DNA of 64,000 bases from Bacteroidota bacterium (GTDB lineage Bacteria > Bacteroidota > Bacteroidia > NS11-12g > UBA955): positions 1-64,000 of the forward strand of contig JAEUUL010000038.1 of the NCBI GenBank assembly GCA_016787485.1, given 5' to 3'. Position 1 is the stretch's first letter, and the number at the start of each line of letters is the position of its first letter. The translations under genes and the position numbers were made by a program. The notes under the pieces are model-generated. The model was not told the DNA's origin and ran no database searches. It saw nothing but the letters and a program-made list of their open reading frames with translations. This document shows positions 35,228 to 46,500 of this stretch, piece by piece.

Positions 35228-36787
35228 ATGAGCCATTCCCAAAACAATCCGGCTACTGACAGCGGAATACCGATAGACGAAGTTTATACCACGGGACCGG
35301 TGTCTCTGCCGCTGCCAGGCGAGTACCCTTATACCCGGGGTATCAGGAGAGACATGTACAGAGGACGGTTGTGGACCATGCGCCAATACGCAGGTTTCAG
35401 CACAGCCGAAGAAAGCAACAAACGCTACCATTACTTATTATCTCAGGGAACCACCGGACTTTCAGTGGCATTTGACCTGCCCACCCAGATCGGGTACGAC
35501 AGCGACCACGCAATGAGTGAAGGTGAAGTGGGCAAAGTGGGTGTTGCCATTGATTCACTTGCAGATATGGAAACCCTGTTTGCCGGCATCAAACTTCAGG
35601 AAATAACCACCAGCATGACCATAAATGCCACGGCATCCACCCTGCTTGCGATGTATGTGGCCCTTGCAAAAAAACAAGGTGCAGACCTCAAGGCCATCAG
35701 TGGCACCATTCAAAACGATATATTAAAGGAGTATGCTGCAAGAGGCACCTATATATATCCGGTGAAACCCAGCATGCGGCTCATCACAGATATTTTTGAA
35801 TGGTGCAGCAGGGAATTGCCAAAATGGAATACCATTTCCATCAGTGGTTATCATATTCGTGAAGCGGGCAGTACTGCTGTCCAGGAACTGGCATTTACCC
35901 TGGCCAATGGCAAAGCCTATGTTCAGGCAGCACTCGATTGTGGGTTGGACATCAATGTGTTCGGTCGCAGGCTGAGTTTTTTCTTCAATGCCCACAACAA
36001 TTTGTTCGAAGAAGTAGCCAAATTCCGTGCTGCCCGTAAAATCTGGGCGGGTATCATGAAAGACCTGGGTGCAACGCATCCGGATGCCATGGCTCTTCGC
36101 TTTCACACACAAACAGGAGGAAGTACACTCACTGCCCAGCAACCAGAAAACAATATCGTGCGGGTAACCATTCAGGCTCTTGCAGCGGTGCTGGGTGGCA
36201 CCCAAAGTCTGCACACCAACGGATTTGATGAAGCACTGAGCTTGCCTACAGAAAACGCCGCACGTACCGCCCTGAGAACCCAACAAATCATTGCATTTGA
36301 GAGTGGAGTCACAGACACAGTAGACCCACTGGGGGGCAGCTATTACTTAGAGTCTCTTACCAGCAGTCTGGAATCTGCAGCCCTGGACATCATCCGCCAG
36401 ATAGAAAATACAGGGGGTGCCATTGCTGCCGTTGAGTCCGGATGGATGCAGAATGAAATTGCCCGCAGCAGTTATACCTATCAAAAACATATAGAGGACC
36501 GCAGCCGCACCATTGTTGGGGTAAACAGATTTCAATCTGCGGCGGCAGATACACCTCCCCTGCTGAAAGTGGATGATTCAATCCGAAAATCTCAGTCAGC
36601 CAAACTGGCCCGGTTAAAATCAGAAAGAAATAATACGGAGGTAACAGCCCGTTTAAACGCCCTGAAACAGGCAGCCATGGGAACCGACAACCTTATGCCC
36701 TATATCGTTTCAGCGGTTGAATCCTATGCTACACTAGGAGAAATAGCTGATAATCTGAGAGTTGTATTCGGTGAATTTCAGGGATAG
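35228..36787 (+). CDS. Methylmalonyl-CoA mutase catalytic subunit, without cobalamin domain
   Basis: The 519-residue product matches the TIM-barrel substrate domain of acyl-CoA mutases. Visible segments are [34 protein letters not shown], the [18 protein letters not shown] stretch, [17 protein letters not shown] and [20 protein letters not shown]. It stops before the B12-binding domain (DxHxxG), so it is the split type, comparable to archaeal two-subunit enzymes. It should isomerise methylmalonyl-CoA and succinyl-CoA with a separate small cobalamin subunit, not found in this window. Methylmalonyl- versus isobutyryl- or another acyl-CoA is not resolved by reading alone. Confidence 0.85.
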   Translation: MSHSQNNPATDSGIPIDEVYTTGPVSLPLPGEYPYTRGIRRDMYRGRLWTMRQYAGFSTAEESNKRYHYLLSQGTTGLSVAFDLPTQIGYDSDHAMSEGEVGKVGVAIDSLADMETLFAGIKLQEITTSMTINATASTLLAMYVALAKKQGADLKAISGTIQNDILKEYAARGTYIYPVKPSMRLITDIFEWCSRELPKWNTISISGYHIREAGSTAVQELAFTLANGKAYVQAALDCGLDINVFGRRLSFFFNAHNNLFEEVAKFRAARKIWAGIMKDLGATHPDAMALRFHTQTGGSTLTAQQPENNIVRVTIQALAAVLGGTQSLHTNGFDEALSLPTENAARTALRTQQIIAFESGVTDTVDPLGGSYYLESLTSSLESAALDIIRQIENTGGAIAAVESGWMQNEIARSSYTYQKHIEDRSRTIVGVNRFQSAAADTPPLLKVDDSIRKSQSAKLARLKSERNNTEVTARLNALKQAAMGTDNLMPYIVSAVESYATLGEIADNLRVVFGEFQG

Positions 36788-36823
36788 TTCAGGTTCAACG
36801 GCCTAAGATTAGGCAAAAAATAA

Positions 36824-36952
36824 TTGACAAACAACATAATTTCATTAGCACTTTGTGGATTTTTCTCATTTTCTTAGCAGTCCGATTCGCCACCTATCGG
36901 AACCTTTGAAAATCAACCTTTTAAAGCCCCAAAAAACAAGAAAATGAGAAAA
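36824..36952 (+). promoter_or_regulatory. dnaA leader: promoter-like element and 15-bp inverted repeat reaching the start codon
   Basis: TTG (36824-36826), 19 nt and TAGCACTTTG (36846-36855) resemble a Bacteroidota promoter with a 2-nt longer -7 box. Just downstream TTTTCTCATTTTCTT (36861-36875) is perfectly complementary to AAGAAAATGAGAAAA (36938-36952), which ends on the A of the dnaA ATG. Between them TCCGAT (36881-36886) and ATCGGA (36896-36901) form a nested hairpin. Folded, the outer stem would cover the A-rich ribosome-binding region. A near-match to a DnaA box, TGTGGATTT (36854-36862, 7 of 9), overlaps the presumed start of transcription. Confidence 0.5.
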
Positions 36953-38409
36953 TGACCCCGGGAAAAGCTATGACAGACAACAAGACACACGTGCTCGCAT
37001 GGCAGGAATGCCTGAAAATCATCAAAGACAATGTAAACCCTCAAAGTTTCAAAACATGGTTTGAACCCATTAAACCCATCAAATTGTCGAACAAGGTGCT
37101 TACCATTCAGGTGCCCAGTCAGTTTTTTTATGAATGGCTGGAAGAGCATTATGTTCAACTTTTACACAAGACCCTGAAAAAGGTGATCGGCCCTACCGCC
37201 AAGCTGGAATACAATATCATTATTGAGACAGCAGGCCATGACCAGGCTCCCTATACGATAAATCTGCCCACAGGCAGTTCAGGCAAGCCGGTTCAGAATG
37301 AGCTTGGCATGCCCATCAATCTGGATTCCCCGATCAAAAACCCCTTCATCATTCCCGGATTGAAGCGGATGAACATTGACAGTCAGTTGAATCCCCGGTA
37401 TACTTTCGACAATTTCGTTGAAGGGGAATGCAACAAACTGGTTCGCAATGCCGGACTGGCTATCGCCCAAAAACCCGGGGGAACAGCCTTTAACCCCCTC
37501 ATGATTTTTGGTGGCTGTGGGTTGGGCAAAACCCATCTTGCCCATGCCATTGGCAACCTGATCAAACAAAACCACAAGCAAAAAGTGGTGGTTTTTGTAA
37601 GTGCTGAAAAATTCATCAATCAATTCATTGATTCAGCCAAACAGGGAAACAACAACCAGTTTATCAACTTTTACCAATATCTGGATGTGCTGATTGTGGA
37701 TGATGTACAATTCTTCAGCAAAAAAGAACGTACCCAGGAAATTTTCTTCCAGATCTTCAATCACCTGCACCAGAACGGCAAGCAGATAGTGCTTACCTGC
37801 GACCGCCCGCCCAAAGACCTGAAAAACATGGATGAACGCCTTCTGAGTCGTTTCAAATGGGGTTTGAGTGCCGATCTGGGCACTCCGGATTTTGAAACCC
37901 GCGTTTCTATCCTTGAAAATAAAATGTATCAGGATGGTATCACTATGCACAAAGATGTGGTAGAGTACCTTGCCCATAACATTGACACCAATATACGTGA
38001 ACTCGAAGGGGCACTTATTTCACTGCTGGCGCAGTCTTCACTTACCCGCAAGCAAATAGACCTGAATCTCGCGAAGCAAATCGTAAAGAACTTTGTAAAA
38101 AACAGTACCCGCGAAATCAGCATCGACTACATACAGAAACTGGTTTGCGATTACTACAACATTCCTGTGGAAGCGGTAAAATCCAAAACCCGCAAAAGGG
38201 AGATTGTGCAGGCACGGCAGATTGCCATGTATTTCACCAAAGACCTCACCAAAGCTTCGCTGAAAAATATAGGCATGTTCTTCGGTGGTCGCGATCACAG
38301 CACGGTGATTCATGCATGTCAGACTGTAAACGATCTCATGGAGACCGACAAAAAGTTCAGACACGACGTGGAAGAAATTGAAAAACGCATCAAAATCAAC
38401 ACCTTTTAA
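36952..38409 (+). CDS. dnaA: Chromosomal replication initiator protein DnaA
   Basis: The 485-residue product is complete; an in-frame ATG at 36970 (AMTDNKTHVLAW) is an equally plausible start. Domain I (AWQECLKIIKDNVNPQSFKTW) is followed by a linker and the AAA+ domain. Walker A is GGCGLGKTHL near residue 187 (a Cys where Val is usual), Walker B is VLIVDDVQFFS and the arginine-finger region is ERLLSRFKWGL. The C-terminal DNA-binding domain carries the DnaA signature GGRDHSTVIHACQTV. It opens the chromosome origin. dnaN is not adjacent, as usual in this phylum. A strong terminator follows. Confidence 0.98.
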   Translation: MTPGKAMTDNKTHVLAWQECLKIIKDNVNPQSFKTWFEPIKPIKLSNKVLTIQVPSQFFYEWLEEHYVQLLHKTLKKVIGPTAKLEYNIIIETAGHDQAPYTINLPTGSSGKPVQNELGMPINLDSPIKNPFIIPGLKRMNIDSQLNPRYTFDNFVEGECNKLVRNAGLAIAQKPGGTAFNPLMIFGGCGLGKTHLAHAIGNLIKQNHKQKVVVFVSAEKFINQFIDSAKQGNNNQFINFYQYLDVLIVDDVQFFSKKERTQEIFFQIFNHLHQNGKQIVLTCDRPPKDLKNMDERLLSRFKWGLSADLGTPDFETRVSILENKMYQDGITMHKDVVEYLAHNIDTNIRELEGALISLLAQSSLTRKQIDLNLAKQIVKNFVKNSTREISIDYIQKLVCDYYNIPVEAVKSKTRKREIVQARQIAMYFTKDLTKASLKNIGMFFGGRDHSTVIHACQTVNDLMETDKKFRHDVEEIEKRIKINTF

Positions 38410-38414
38410 CCAAG

Positions 38415-38445
38415 AAAAATCCCACCCCAAGCGGTGGGATTTTTT
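38415..38445 (+). terminator. Intrinsic terminator of dnaA
   Basis: ATCCCACC (38419-38426) pairs with GGTGGGAT (38433-38440) around 6 nt, preceded by A residues and followed by TTTTT, so it can act in both directions. The longest frame of the next gene would start inside this hairpin. Confidence 0.88.
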
Positions 38446-38463
38446 ATAGCACCCATACATTCA

Positions 38464-38820
38464 GTGCGCCAGTCATTTCTATCATCTGTAGCCAACGCCA
38501 GCAAGGGGTTGTATTATGCCATACGCACACAGCGCAATCTTAAGATTCAGTTTGTTATTGCAATTTTGGCCATCATCACCGGATTGTGGTTGAAAATCAC
38601 CCGGCTTGAATGGGCAGCCATCTGGCTGTGTATCGGCCTGGTAATCGGCCTCGAAATCATGAACTCTGCCATTGAAACCCTGCTGAACAAGCTTCACCCC
38701 GGGCATGATCCCGAAATCGGGAAGGCAAAAGACCTTGCTGCTGCAGCTGTATGGATTGCCTCCATCGCATCTCTTTTTACCGGATTGTATATTTTCCTGC
38801 CCCGCTTGATGTACCGATAA
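38464..38820 (+). CDS. Diacylglycerol/undecaprenol kinase (DgkA family)
   Basis: The product has 118 residues from the GTG at 38464. A GTG at 38434 is in frame but lies within the dnaA terminator stem, so it is less likely. Three membrane helices (FVIAILAIITGLWL, AAIWLCIGLVIGLEIM, AAVWIASIASLFTGLYIF) are arranged as in DgkA. The catalytic signature EIMNSAIETLLNKL, followed by KDLAAAAVW, matches ELLNTAIE...KDxAAxAV. It phosphorylates diacylglycerol or undecaprenol at the inner membrane; in this phylum the latter is common, but sequence does not settle it. Confidence 0.88.
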   Translation: MRQSFLSSVANASKGLYYAIRTQRNLKIQFVIAILAIITGLWLKITRLEWAAIWLCIGLVIGLEIMNSAIETLLNKLHPGHDPEIGKAKDLAAAAVWIASIASLFTGLYIFLPRLMYR

Positions 38821-38834
38821 ATTTCACTAACCTC

Positions 38835-38864
38835 TTGATTTTTTGAATATTATGAGTATTTTTG
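38835..38864 (+). promoter_or_regulatory. Promoter of the three-gene surface-protein operon
   Basis: TTG (38835-38837), a 19-nt spacer and TATTTTTG (38857-38864) form a full Bacteroidota promoter, 21 nt before the ATG at 38886. Confidence 0.7.
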
Positions 38865-38885
38865 TTTTCAAAGGTCTTTACCGCT

Positions 38886-40568
38886 ATGCGGTTACCTGTT
38901 CCATATCTGACAGTTTTCCTCCTTACCATTCTGTGGCCTGAGAAAGGTTTAACCCAGAAAGCAGTACAAGGAAACATCTCTCTCGAATATCAATATTACA
39001 ATCTGAGTGCCAAAGGAACAGTACCTGTAACCCAGCGGCAACCGGCTTCAATTCCTGCTCTCAGGGCATTCCTTATGCTGCGTAAGGGAAAATGGCAGGT
39101 GCCCATGCAAGTGTATCTTACCCGGATGATGCCATATTCTGTGGTGAATTTTCCGGTAGAAGGCCCCAAATCCACACAGTTTCTGGACTATATAGCCAAT
39201 CCTGTCAACCGGTTGTTTTTGGCACCGGAACGCGGCCGGTTCAGTATGCGATTGGGCAGTTTTACAGAGCCATATCTTCAACTCACAGGCTCAAGCCAAC
39301 CCGGCCTGGGTATGGCCCTGCAATGGAAGTCTGCAAACTGGATGGCAAAATCCTCTGTGCAGATGCTGAATACTACAATACCCAATACCACTTACAACGG
39401 ACAGAATGGGATGTGGCGCCGCATGCTGTATGGTGCAGCATTTCAAAACCACTGGCATGTGAGACACATGAATGCTGAAACGGGTTTGTCCTTTCTCATG
39501 GGAGATGACAAAACAGCCACATTGTCTGCGCTGCCCGCCTTTCGACTCCCGCAGCGCAGTTTAAGCACCGGTGTTTTCAACCGTATGACCATCAAAAAGC
39601 TTCAATTGTATGGCGAAATCGTGCAATCCTATTTTTCAGCCAATAAGCTGATCGTTGGCTCTAACTTTTTCGGGCTAAACCAGGTAGCTGCAAAACCCGG
39701 GTATGCTGCTTTACTGACTGCGCAACTCAATATTCAAAAACAATCCTTATTTGTTACACTCCGAAGGACCGACAAGAATTTTAAAAATCTGGCCCAGCCA
39801 TTTCTTCCGGGAGATTTGGCAGAATTACTCCTTCAACACCGGCTTTCCACATGGAAAAACCGATGGATTATGCAGAATGAACTGGCATTTCGAGGCATCA
39901 ATTATTCGGGAAGAAACACTGTCCTGTATAGCAAAACGCCGGACATGAGCACACGACAAACGATAAGTCTGTGGAATTTTTTACAGTTTACCGCTGGTTT
40001 CAGATACCAACCTTCGGTTACGGACAAACCACTGGAACCCGGAGGCCGAACAACCACTGTGACTCAGTCAAATCTCACTGGTATTCTCACCCTGAAGCGG
40101 GGTGCTGTAACCCATAAATTTATGCCAGCCATTACCCAATACACAATGCAGTCGGTATTTCCGGGAGGGGGCAAAGGCAGTTCCATAAGCAACGGAATCA
40201 GCGCAGGCTACAGAATTCACGTTAAAACCCACGAAACAGGCATTGCATGGAGCCGCTTTGCCACCAAAACCGGAATCTCACCGATAACTGCTACCAACCT
40301 GAATCATACATTGAGTCTTTTGTACCGTTGGAAACCGGCCAGGGGAAAATGGTCTGTAAATACGATAATCTCCAGACTGAACAATACAGTAAATGGCAAG
40401 GCTCGCGGAACAAAATGGACAACACAGGTACAGGCAGTATGGCAATTTGCCAACAACTGGGAGAGCATGGCATCCCTGTTTCTGCAAAGCTACACCTATA
40501 AAGGAACTGCCCTTCCCGCTTCGTTTTTCGAAACCCTTGCCAGAGTTGGCATAACCCATAGAATTTGA
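38886..40568 (+). CDS. Predicted outer-membrane beta-barrel protein, first gene of surface operon
   Basis: The product has 560 residues from the ATG at 38886, chosen because it yields a signal peptide (RLPVPYLTVFLLTILWPEKGLTQ). The mature chain consists of amphipathic strands with aromatic girdles, such as GRFSMRLGSFTEPYLQL, PGLGMALQWKSANWMAKSSV, WESMASLFLQSYTYKGTAL and the terminal FETLARVGITHRI. Together they suggest an outer-membrane barrel. I recognise no named family. Its stop overlaps the TTG start of the 2381-residue gene, so the products are made together, and a role in anchoring or exporting the large protein is a natural inference. Confidence 0.6.
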   Translation: MRLPVPYLTVFLLTILWPEKGLTQKAVQGNISLEYQYYNLSAKGTVPVTQRQPASIPALRAFLMLRKGKWQVPMQVYLTRMMPYSVVNFPVEGPKSTQFLDYIANPVNRLFLAPERGRFSMRLGSFTEPYLQLTGSSQPGLGMALQWKSANWMAKSSVQMLNTTIPNTTYNGQNGMWRRMLYGAAFQNHWHVRHMNAETGLSFLMGDDKTATLSALPAFRLPQRSLSTGVFNRMTIKKLQLYGEIVQSYFSANKLIVGSNFFGLNQVAAKPGYAALLTAQLNIQKQSLFVTLRRTDKNFKNLAQPFLPGDLAELLLQHRLSTWKNRWIMQNELAFRGINYSGRNTVLYSKTPDMSTRQTISLWNFLQFTAGFRYQPSVTDKPLEPGGRTTTVTQSNLTGILTLKRGAVTHKFMPAITQYTMQSVFPGGGKGSSISNGISAGYRIHVKTHETGIAWSRFATKTGISPITATNLNHTLSLLYRWKPARGKWSVNTIISRLNNTVNGKARGTKWTTQVQAVWQFANNWESMASLFLQSYTYKGTALPASFFETLARVGITHRI

Positions 40569-43500
40569 AACGCACATGCCAACATATCGTTTGTATCGCG
40601 CTTCTGTATTCGGGCTTTGAGAACATCAGGGCGCAAAACCAACCTCAATTGATTTCTCCATCCAATGGCACCATTATTCAATCCGAAGGAGAAAAACGGT
40701 CTCTTATATTTTCATGGACTCCGCTAGGGCAGAACACTGCATTTCGCATTCGCATCATACCCGTGTATTCCTGCCAGGATGCCAATACCGCCTTCAGGGT
40801 CAATCACCCCTCATTTGAACAATATTGTACAGATCCCATGATTCCAGTTGGTCCGGATATGGAATTGCTTGATGGCACTTATATATGGAGTGTACAAAAA
40901 CTAAGTTCGGGCCCAGAACAGGAAAACTGGGCTTTTCCCTGGGTATTTACGGTGAGCACGAACGGTGAAACCGTGTATGACCCCTGCGACACCAGCGTTA
41001 CACCCATTGGCTGCCAGCCTCCAACGATTGTAAGAGAAAAAGGACCTCCCATTTCAGTGGGAATGTATGCAGATAAAGAAGAGTTGTTTTTGTACCCGCG
41101 GGCAGTGCCAATACGCGCTGAAGCCTTTGACTGGGACATTGCCAATTTTTATTGTAATGGTTGTGAAGGCGGGAAAAGCCAGCTTATCAAGGGTATTCGT
41201 GATCAGATAGCTGGTTACGAGTGGAAACTCAATGGCAAGGGTTCATTGAATGTTCCGTATGAACAGGCAGGTTCAGACAGCATGCGAAAAGTGCTGGACG
41301 CACTGAACAATGAAATCCGGAAGATAGAAGACAGCCTGGCCAGCACAGGTCCGAAAGGAGATTCCATTTTACAGGAAAAAATCACAGCAAGGGAAAAAGA
41401 AATAGAAAGCCTGAAGAAACAAATCAATACTTTGGATTCGGCAATTCATTTACAGGAATCCAAACGCAACACGGCTGAAGAAAAAACAAAGGAAATCAGA
41501 ACACTTGCTTCAGAAACACGAAAATCCCTTCGCGCCTGTTTAGACAGTATTGCAAACTACCGCTACCGCACGGACACCTTGCAGGCCCGGTTGGATGGCA
41601 AACCAGATGCCGGCATGAAACAATTGCTGGAAACAGCGGCCCAAAAAGAAGCACAACGAAAGAAAGCCTATGCCGATTTGGAAAACGAACAAAACAGATG
41701 GGAAACAGAACAAAAAACGCTTTTTTCAAACCTCGAAAAGCTGGAAAAAGAAATGAAAGCTGCCACCGAAAAATGGCATCAATCACAAATGCAGATTGAA
41801 AAAAGCACACAGAATGTACTGCGGATCAGGAATCAGATATTCTCAGACAGTGTAGCCTATTTGCATTTACTATCGAGACAGGAATGGAACCGGTTAATCG
41901 ATCTGTTTTCTTCCTCTTTTGTATCCAATACCACAGCATTTCATTCCAAAACTACCGAGGCTAAAACAGCTGGAGAAAACTTCATTAAATCGACACCCGC
42001 CTACGCCGTTTCTGCATTTCAGAAATACAGTCAGAGCCTGAATGAAGTACTGAAATTTACAGAAGAAGCATGCAAAAACACCACCGAAAACAAAACGGAT
42101 TGTCAGGGATTGGTGGAATCAATCAAACTATCTGCGGCGCAAATTCTTTCAACCGCTGCACAATTCATCAGCAACCCGGTTCGTCTTAAATGGTTTGCAG
42201 ATTTGCAAAAAGATCAGGGAATCATTCAGGATGCCAAATTAAATAAAGACAACGCCAACACCACAAATCAGAAAGCCGCGTACAATTATCAACTGGCATT
42301 GCAACAATTGCATGCTGCCGCCGAGAAATCCGATGCAGCCATGAAGAAATTCAATTCGCAACTGTTACAGTCCGAAAAGGAATTATCTGATGCGAATACT
42401 GCAGTAAAGAACCGGGAAAAAGCAGACGAACAATTTCTGCGTGAACACATGGATGAATACCTGATCGCGGTAGAATCCATGCGGCTTAATTCCGCGAGGC
42501 AGTCAGCACTGAAAGAAACGCTGACAGACAGCCTGACATATCTTTTTGCAGATAGTATAACGCAAACGAATATTAAATCTGACTGTGAAATAAAACTGAA
42601 AGAATTAAAAGAAAGGAATCAACAGATTAAGGAACGTATAAATACACTGAAATCTGAAATAGAAGGACTGAAAAAACAAAAAGAGAACAATAAGAAAAAA
42701 GCCCGGGATTTTGAAAAGAAACTCGAAGATCTGCGAAAAAAGAAAGAGGCTGCAGCAGAAGGTCTTTCTAAACTGACTACACCCAATAAAGCAGCGGGTG
42801 GCAATCATGTATATTACATTCCACCACCCCTGGATGAATTAATTCGCGACTGGGGCAAAGAACCGGAATATAAAAAACTGCGGTTGGAGACAGAAAAGGC
42901 AAACGATTCATTGCAGTCTGCACTGGCACGAAAAGTGGCATTGCAAAAAGAAATATTCAGCATAAACACTTCTGTGGCAAAGAATATTTCAACCTTGTAT
43001 GAAGCAGGAAAAACACTTGAACAATTAGAGAAAGAAATAAAAAAACACAGTCAGAAATCTGATTCAGCAAAAATGGCTGCAGCCAAGGAATACCAGAAAG
43101 ACAAGGTGGATAATGAGAAGAAATTAGCTGAAACACAAAAGCAAAAAGATGCACTCAAATCAGAAATGGCTGGATTAAAAGAGGAATACATGGCAGCTTC
43201 TGAAGAGATTGAGGGATTGAAAGATGAAATACGGAGAAATGATACGTTGATGGCAGAAATGCTTCAGCAAATTGCTGATCTAAAACAAAATTTAAATGAG
43301 AAAATAAAATACCAGGAAGAGCACCAGCAAAAGATCACAGATCTTACCAGAACCGTCAATGAACAAAACAGAAAAATCGAAACAATCAACCTGAAAATCG
43401 AGGCATTGCGGGATGAATTAACCCGTTTGAGTGCTGCAGAGGAAAACCAGGGTGTGCCGGTCATTCATTCGGAACTGGATAAAAACAAGCAGGAAAAAGC

Positions 43501-46500
43501 TACCCTGGAAGTTTCACAAGTCAGATTGCAGGAGGAAATCCGAATTCATCTTACTGAAACAGATAAATTGCAGGACAATATTGATTTACTTCATACTGAG
43601 ATTTCAAAAATACAGACCAGATATGAAACCATAATGGACCTTCAGCTCCGGAGAAACAAAAGTATCAGGGAACAAGAGCAGGAGAAAAAAGAAAAAGTAT
43701 CCAGAGCAACAGACATAAAAACTGAGTTTGAACAGGTAAAAAACGAAAGGTCTGGTCTAAAAAGCAATGCCCCAACCCTGGACTCTGCGCTGGCTCAGAA
43801 TGATGCCGTGCAGCAAGCCAAAGAAGATCTGGAAGCGGCTGAAAAGAAAAAGGAAGAAACCGAAAAAGCCAGGTCTGCTGCTGAAAAAGACATTAAATAT
43901 TCCGTAGAAAAAATATCAGGCAAACTGAAAAAATGCGATGAGGACATTACCAATGCAAAGGATTATTTAAAAGAAGCTGAAAAGAAATTGAAGACCTTTC
44001 TCGAAAATCAATTTGACAGCGCACATCTGGATTTTACAATTACACTGAAAGCCAAAGATGAAATATATGATGGCTGGCGTTCCGATGATGATGATAACGA
44101 AGTTACCGGTGTATTCAGATATGAACTGCGGAAGTTGATTTTCACAGACATTCCTGCGGAAAACAATGACCCATCGGACAAGAAGCTGTCAGTATGTAAC
44201 CCGTCTCTGTCCTTTCTGGATCCACCACCACCAGAAAAAATTCATATCGGTCCCGGAGAGGAACCCCGCACACAGGCACTGCTGGCAGACAAAGGCAAAA
44301 TGCTCAGGGAAAAATGGCCTGTAATTCCCGGGGATGCGCCCCTGCTCGCCAAAGATGCAGTTGAAGTCACTGCACGGTTCAAGCCTGACATGGACAAGAT
44401 ACTGTACAATTGCAAACCCGGAGGCGGCTCCGGAGGAACAGCACTTATGGTGGGATCTGGTACCGGAACCAGCAATACAGGAAGCAGTTCCTCACCAGGG
44501 TCAGAAATTTCAGCCGCAAGCACAGAAAAGCAATGTCCCCCTACTCCAGTTATCATTGAGGATATAAAAGACATGGGGGCATACACCTGGCTGGCAAAAG
44601 GCAACATTATCGGGCCCTCCGGCTCGGCTAGTATCAATTCATTTATATGGGAGCCCGCACTGGTACCTCAGCCATTGCCATCGCAGGAACAGGATTACAA
44701 AGCACTGTACACTGCCGCTGAACTGGCAGGAGACCCCGAGCAGAAAGTCGAATCAAAATCAACCGTAAAACCCGGTATTCTTCTGGAAGTTCCCGACTCT
44801 CTGACAGGTTCACCGGAAGAATTGTTGCCCGTACCAGCCCGAGTTGTAACAGGCGACCATCTGGGCCTTGCAGGCGAAACCATTGCACTGAGTGTAAAAC
44901 TCATTGATGGTAACGCAGAAGCATTTGGATTTGACGGAACATCAGCATCTGTAACAAAAACCACCACAGGCAGCGGATATATACCGGTTACCAAATTCAA
45001 CTTTGGAAAGAACCATGGCAAATTTGAAATCGTTGTAAAATGGAAACGGGCTGAAAATGTAATTGAGGAGAAAAAATTCGAAGCCATTTCTCCCTTGTAT
45101 CTTCAATTCCTAAAAACAACAACACCCATAGCTGACCCGGCATGGGATGCCGCAAAAAAAATGATTGAATCCGGCACAGTGGCAACCGATGCGGCACTTG
45201 CCTCACCAGCCTGGAAAAATGCAAAATCTTTTCCCCGTTTTGCCTCAGGTTGTTATGACCATGCAAGGAACTACAGAAAAGACATTGACCTGGACATGGC
45301 AGCGAAACCAGCTCCATTAAAAGCGAATCCGCAAAAAGCCAAAACTTCAAAATTTGGAATTGCAGATTCAAAAGTGGAAAAAATGGAAGAAGACGCTGAA
45401 GCGGAATTGAGCAGCACAGCGACGCTTGAAAAACTGCGACCCGTTTGCCGGCCTGAAAAAGTCAGTTCCAATTACAGCAACAGCAAAATCAAGGAATTCA
45501 AAATAGGCCATCCTGACTACCCATTCACAATTGTACCGGAAGAAGAGATTACCCCCGAAGAATCATTCAATGGCAAAGGGAATATCAAGATAAATATAAA
45601 CGCACTGTCCTTGAGCAAGGTACTTGAAGAACTGGAACTCAACCTTGCAGACATTGTTGTTGAGGAAAAAAATGGGGAATTCTGGGCCTCATCCGGAGTA
45701 GTGGCATGGGAAACAGGAATGGAAAAACCATTTACCCGCTTTGGGTTTGAACTGGGACTGTCATCTCTTGGGATAACAGCGAACCAGGGTGCAGAAATCA
45801 AAGGCAGTATAAAACACAAAAGCATGTCAGGCCCCGCCCAATTTGAAGCCACAGTAGATCCATCCGCCGAATTTTATGGAACAGTAAGCGACATGCCGGG
45901 GTATGAATACAAAGGGTTCAAACTAAAAGAGGGTGCACAATTCACGCTGGACTTTCACACCGGCAAAAATGCAATACCCTGGGAAGGTGATTTTACAGGA
46001 GTAGTCATTCATACCGCTTCTTTGGAACTGCCGAAAGCATTTACACCGGTAAAAGACGGAGATCCTGCTACCCTTTCAGCCAAAGATTTTTATGTGGGAC
46101 CCGATGGATTTGGTGGTGAAATTTCCCTCACTGGCGGACTGGTGAAATTGGGGTATGCCGGATACCAGTTCAGTTGCACAGGGGTGGCTCTTCAATTCGC
46201 GAACAGCAAGCTGGAAGCAGGTACCTTTAGTGGCAGCATGGAGTTGCCTAAACCCATGGAAGGCACATTCGGATTATCCCTGACCGCAAATGCAGACGGT
46301 TTCACCGCTTCACTCAGCACAGACAAGCCGGTTATTTTACCCTCATTGGCCACAACTTTTCTGGTAAGCCAGGCTACTCTTGAATGGAAAGCCGCTGAAA
46401 ATTCAGCTCAATTGGGATTAAGTGCACGGATTTCTTCAACCCGTTTTGGTGAAATTGAAATTGAGGGATTTTCAATCAACAGTGACGGTGAGGTTGCCGC

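Noticed and set aside
36788..36951. Chromosome origin (oriC) upstream of dnaA
   Set aside because: The AT-rich gap has only one poor DnaA-box match (7 of 9) and no cluster of boxes. In this phylum oriC is often not beside dnaA.
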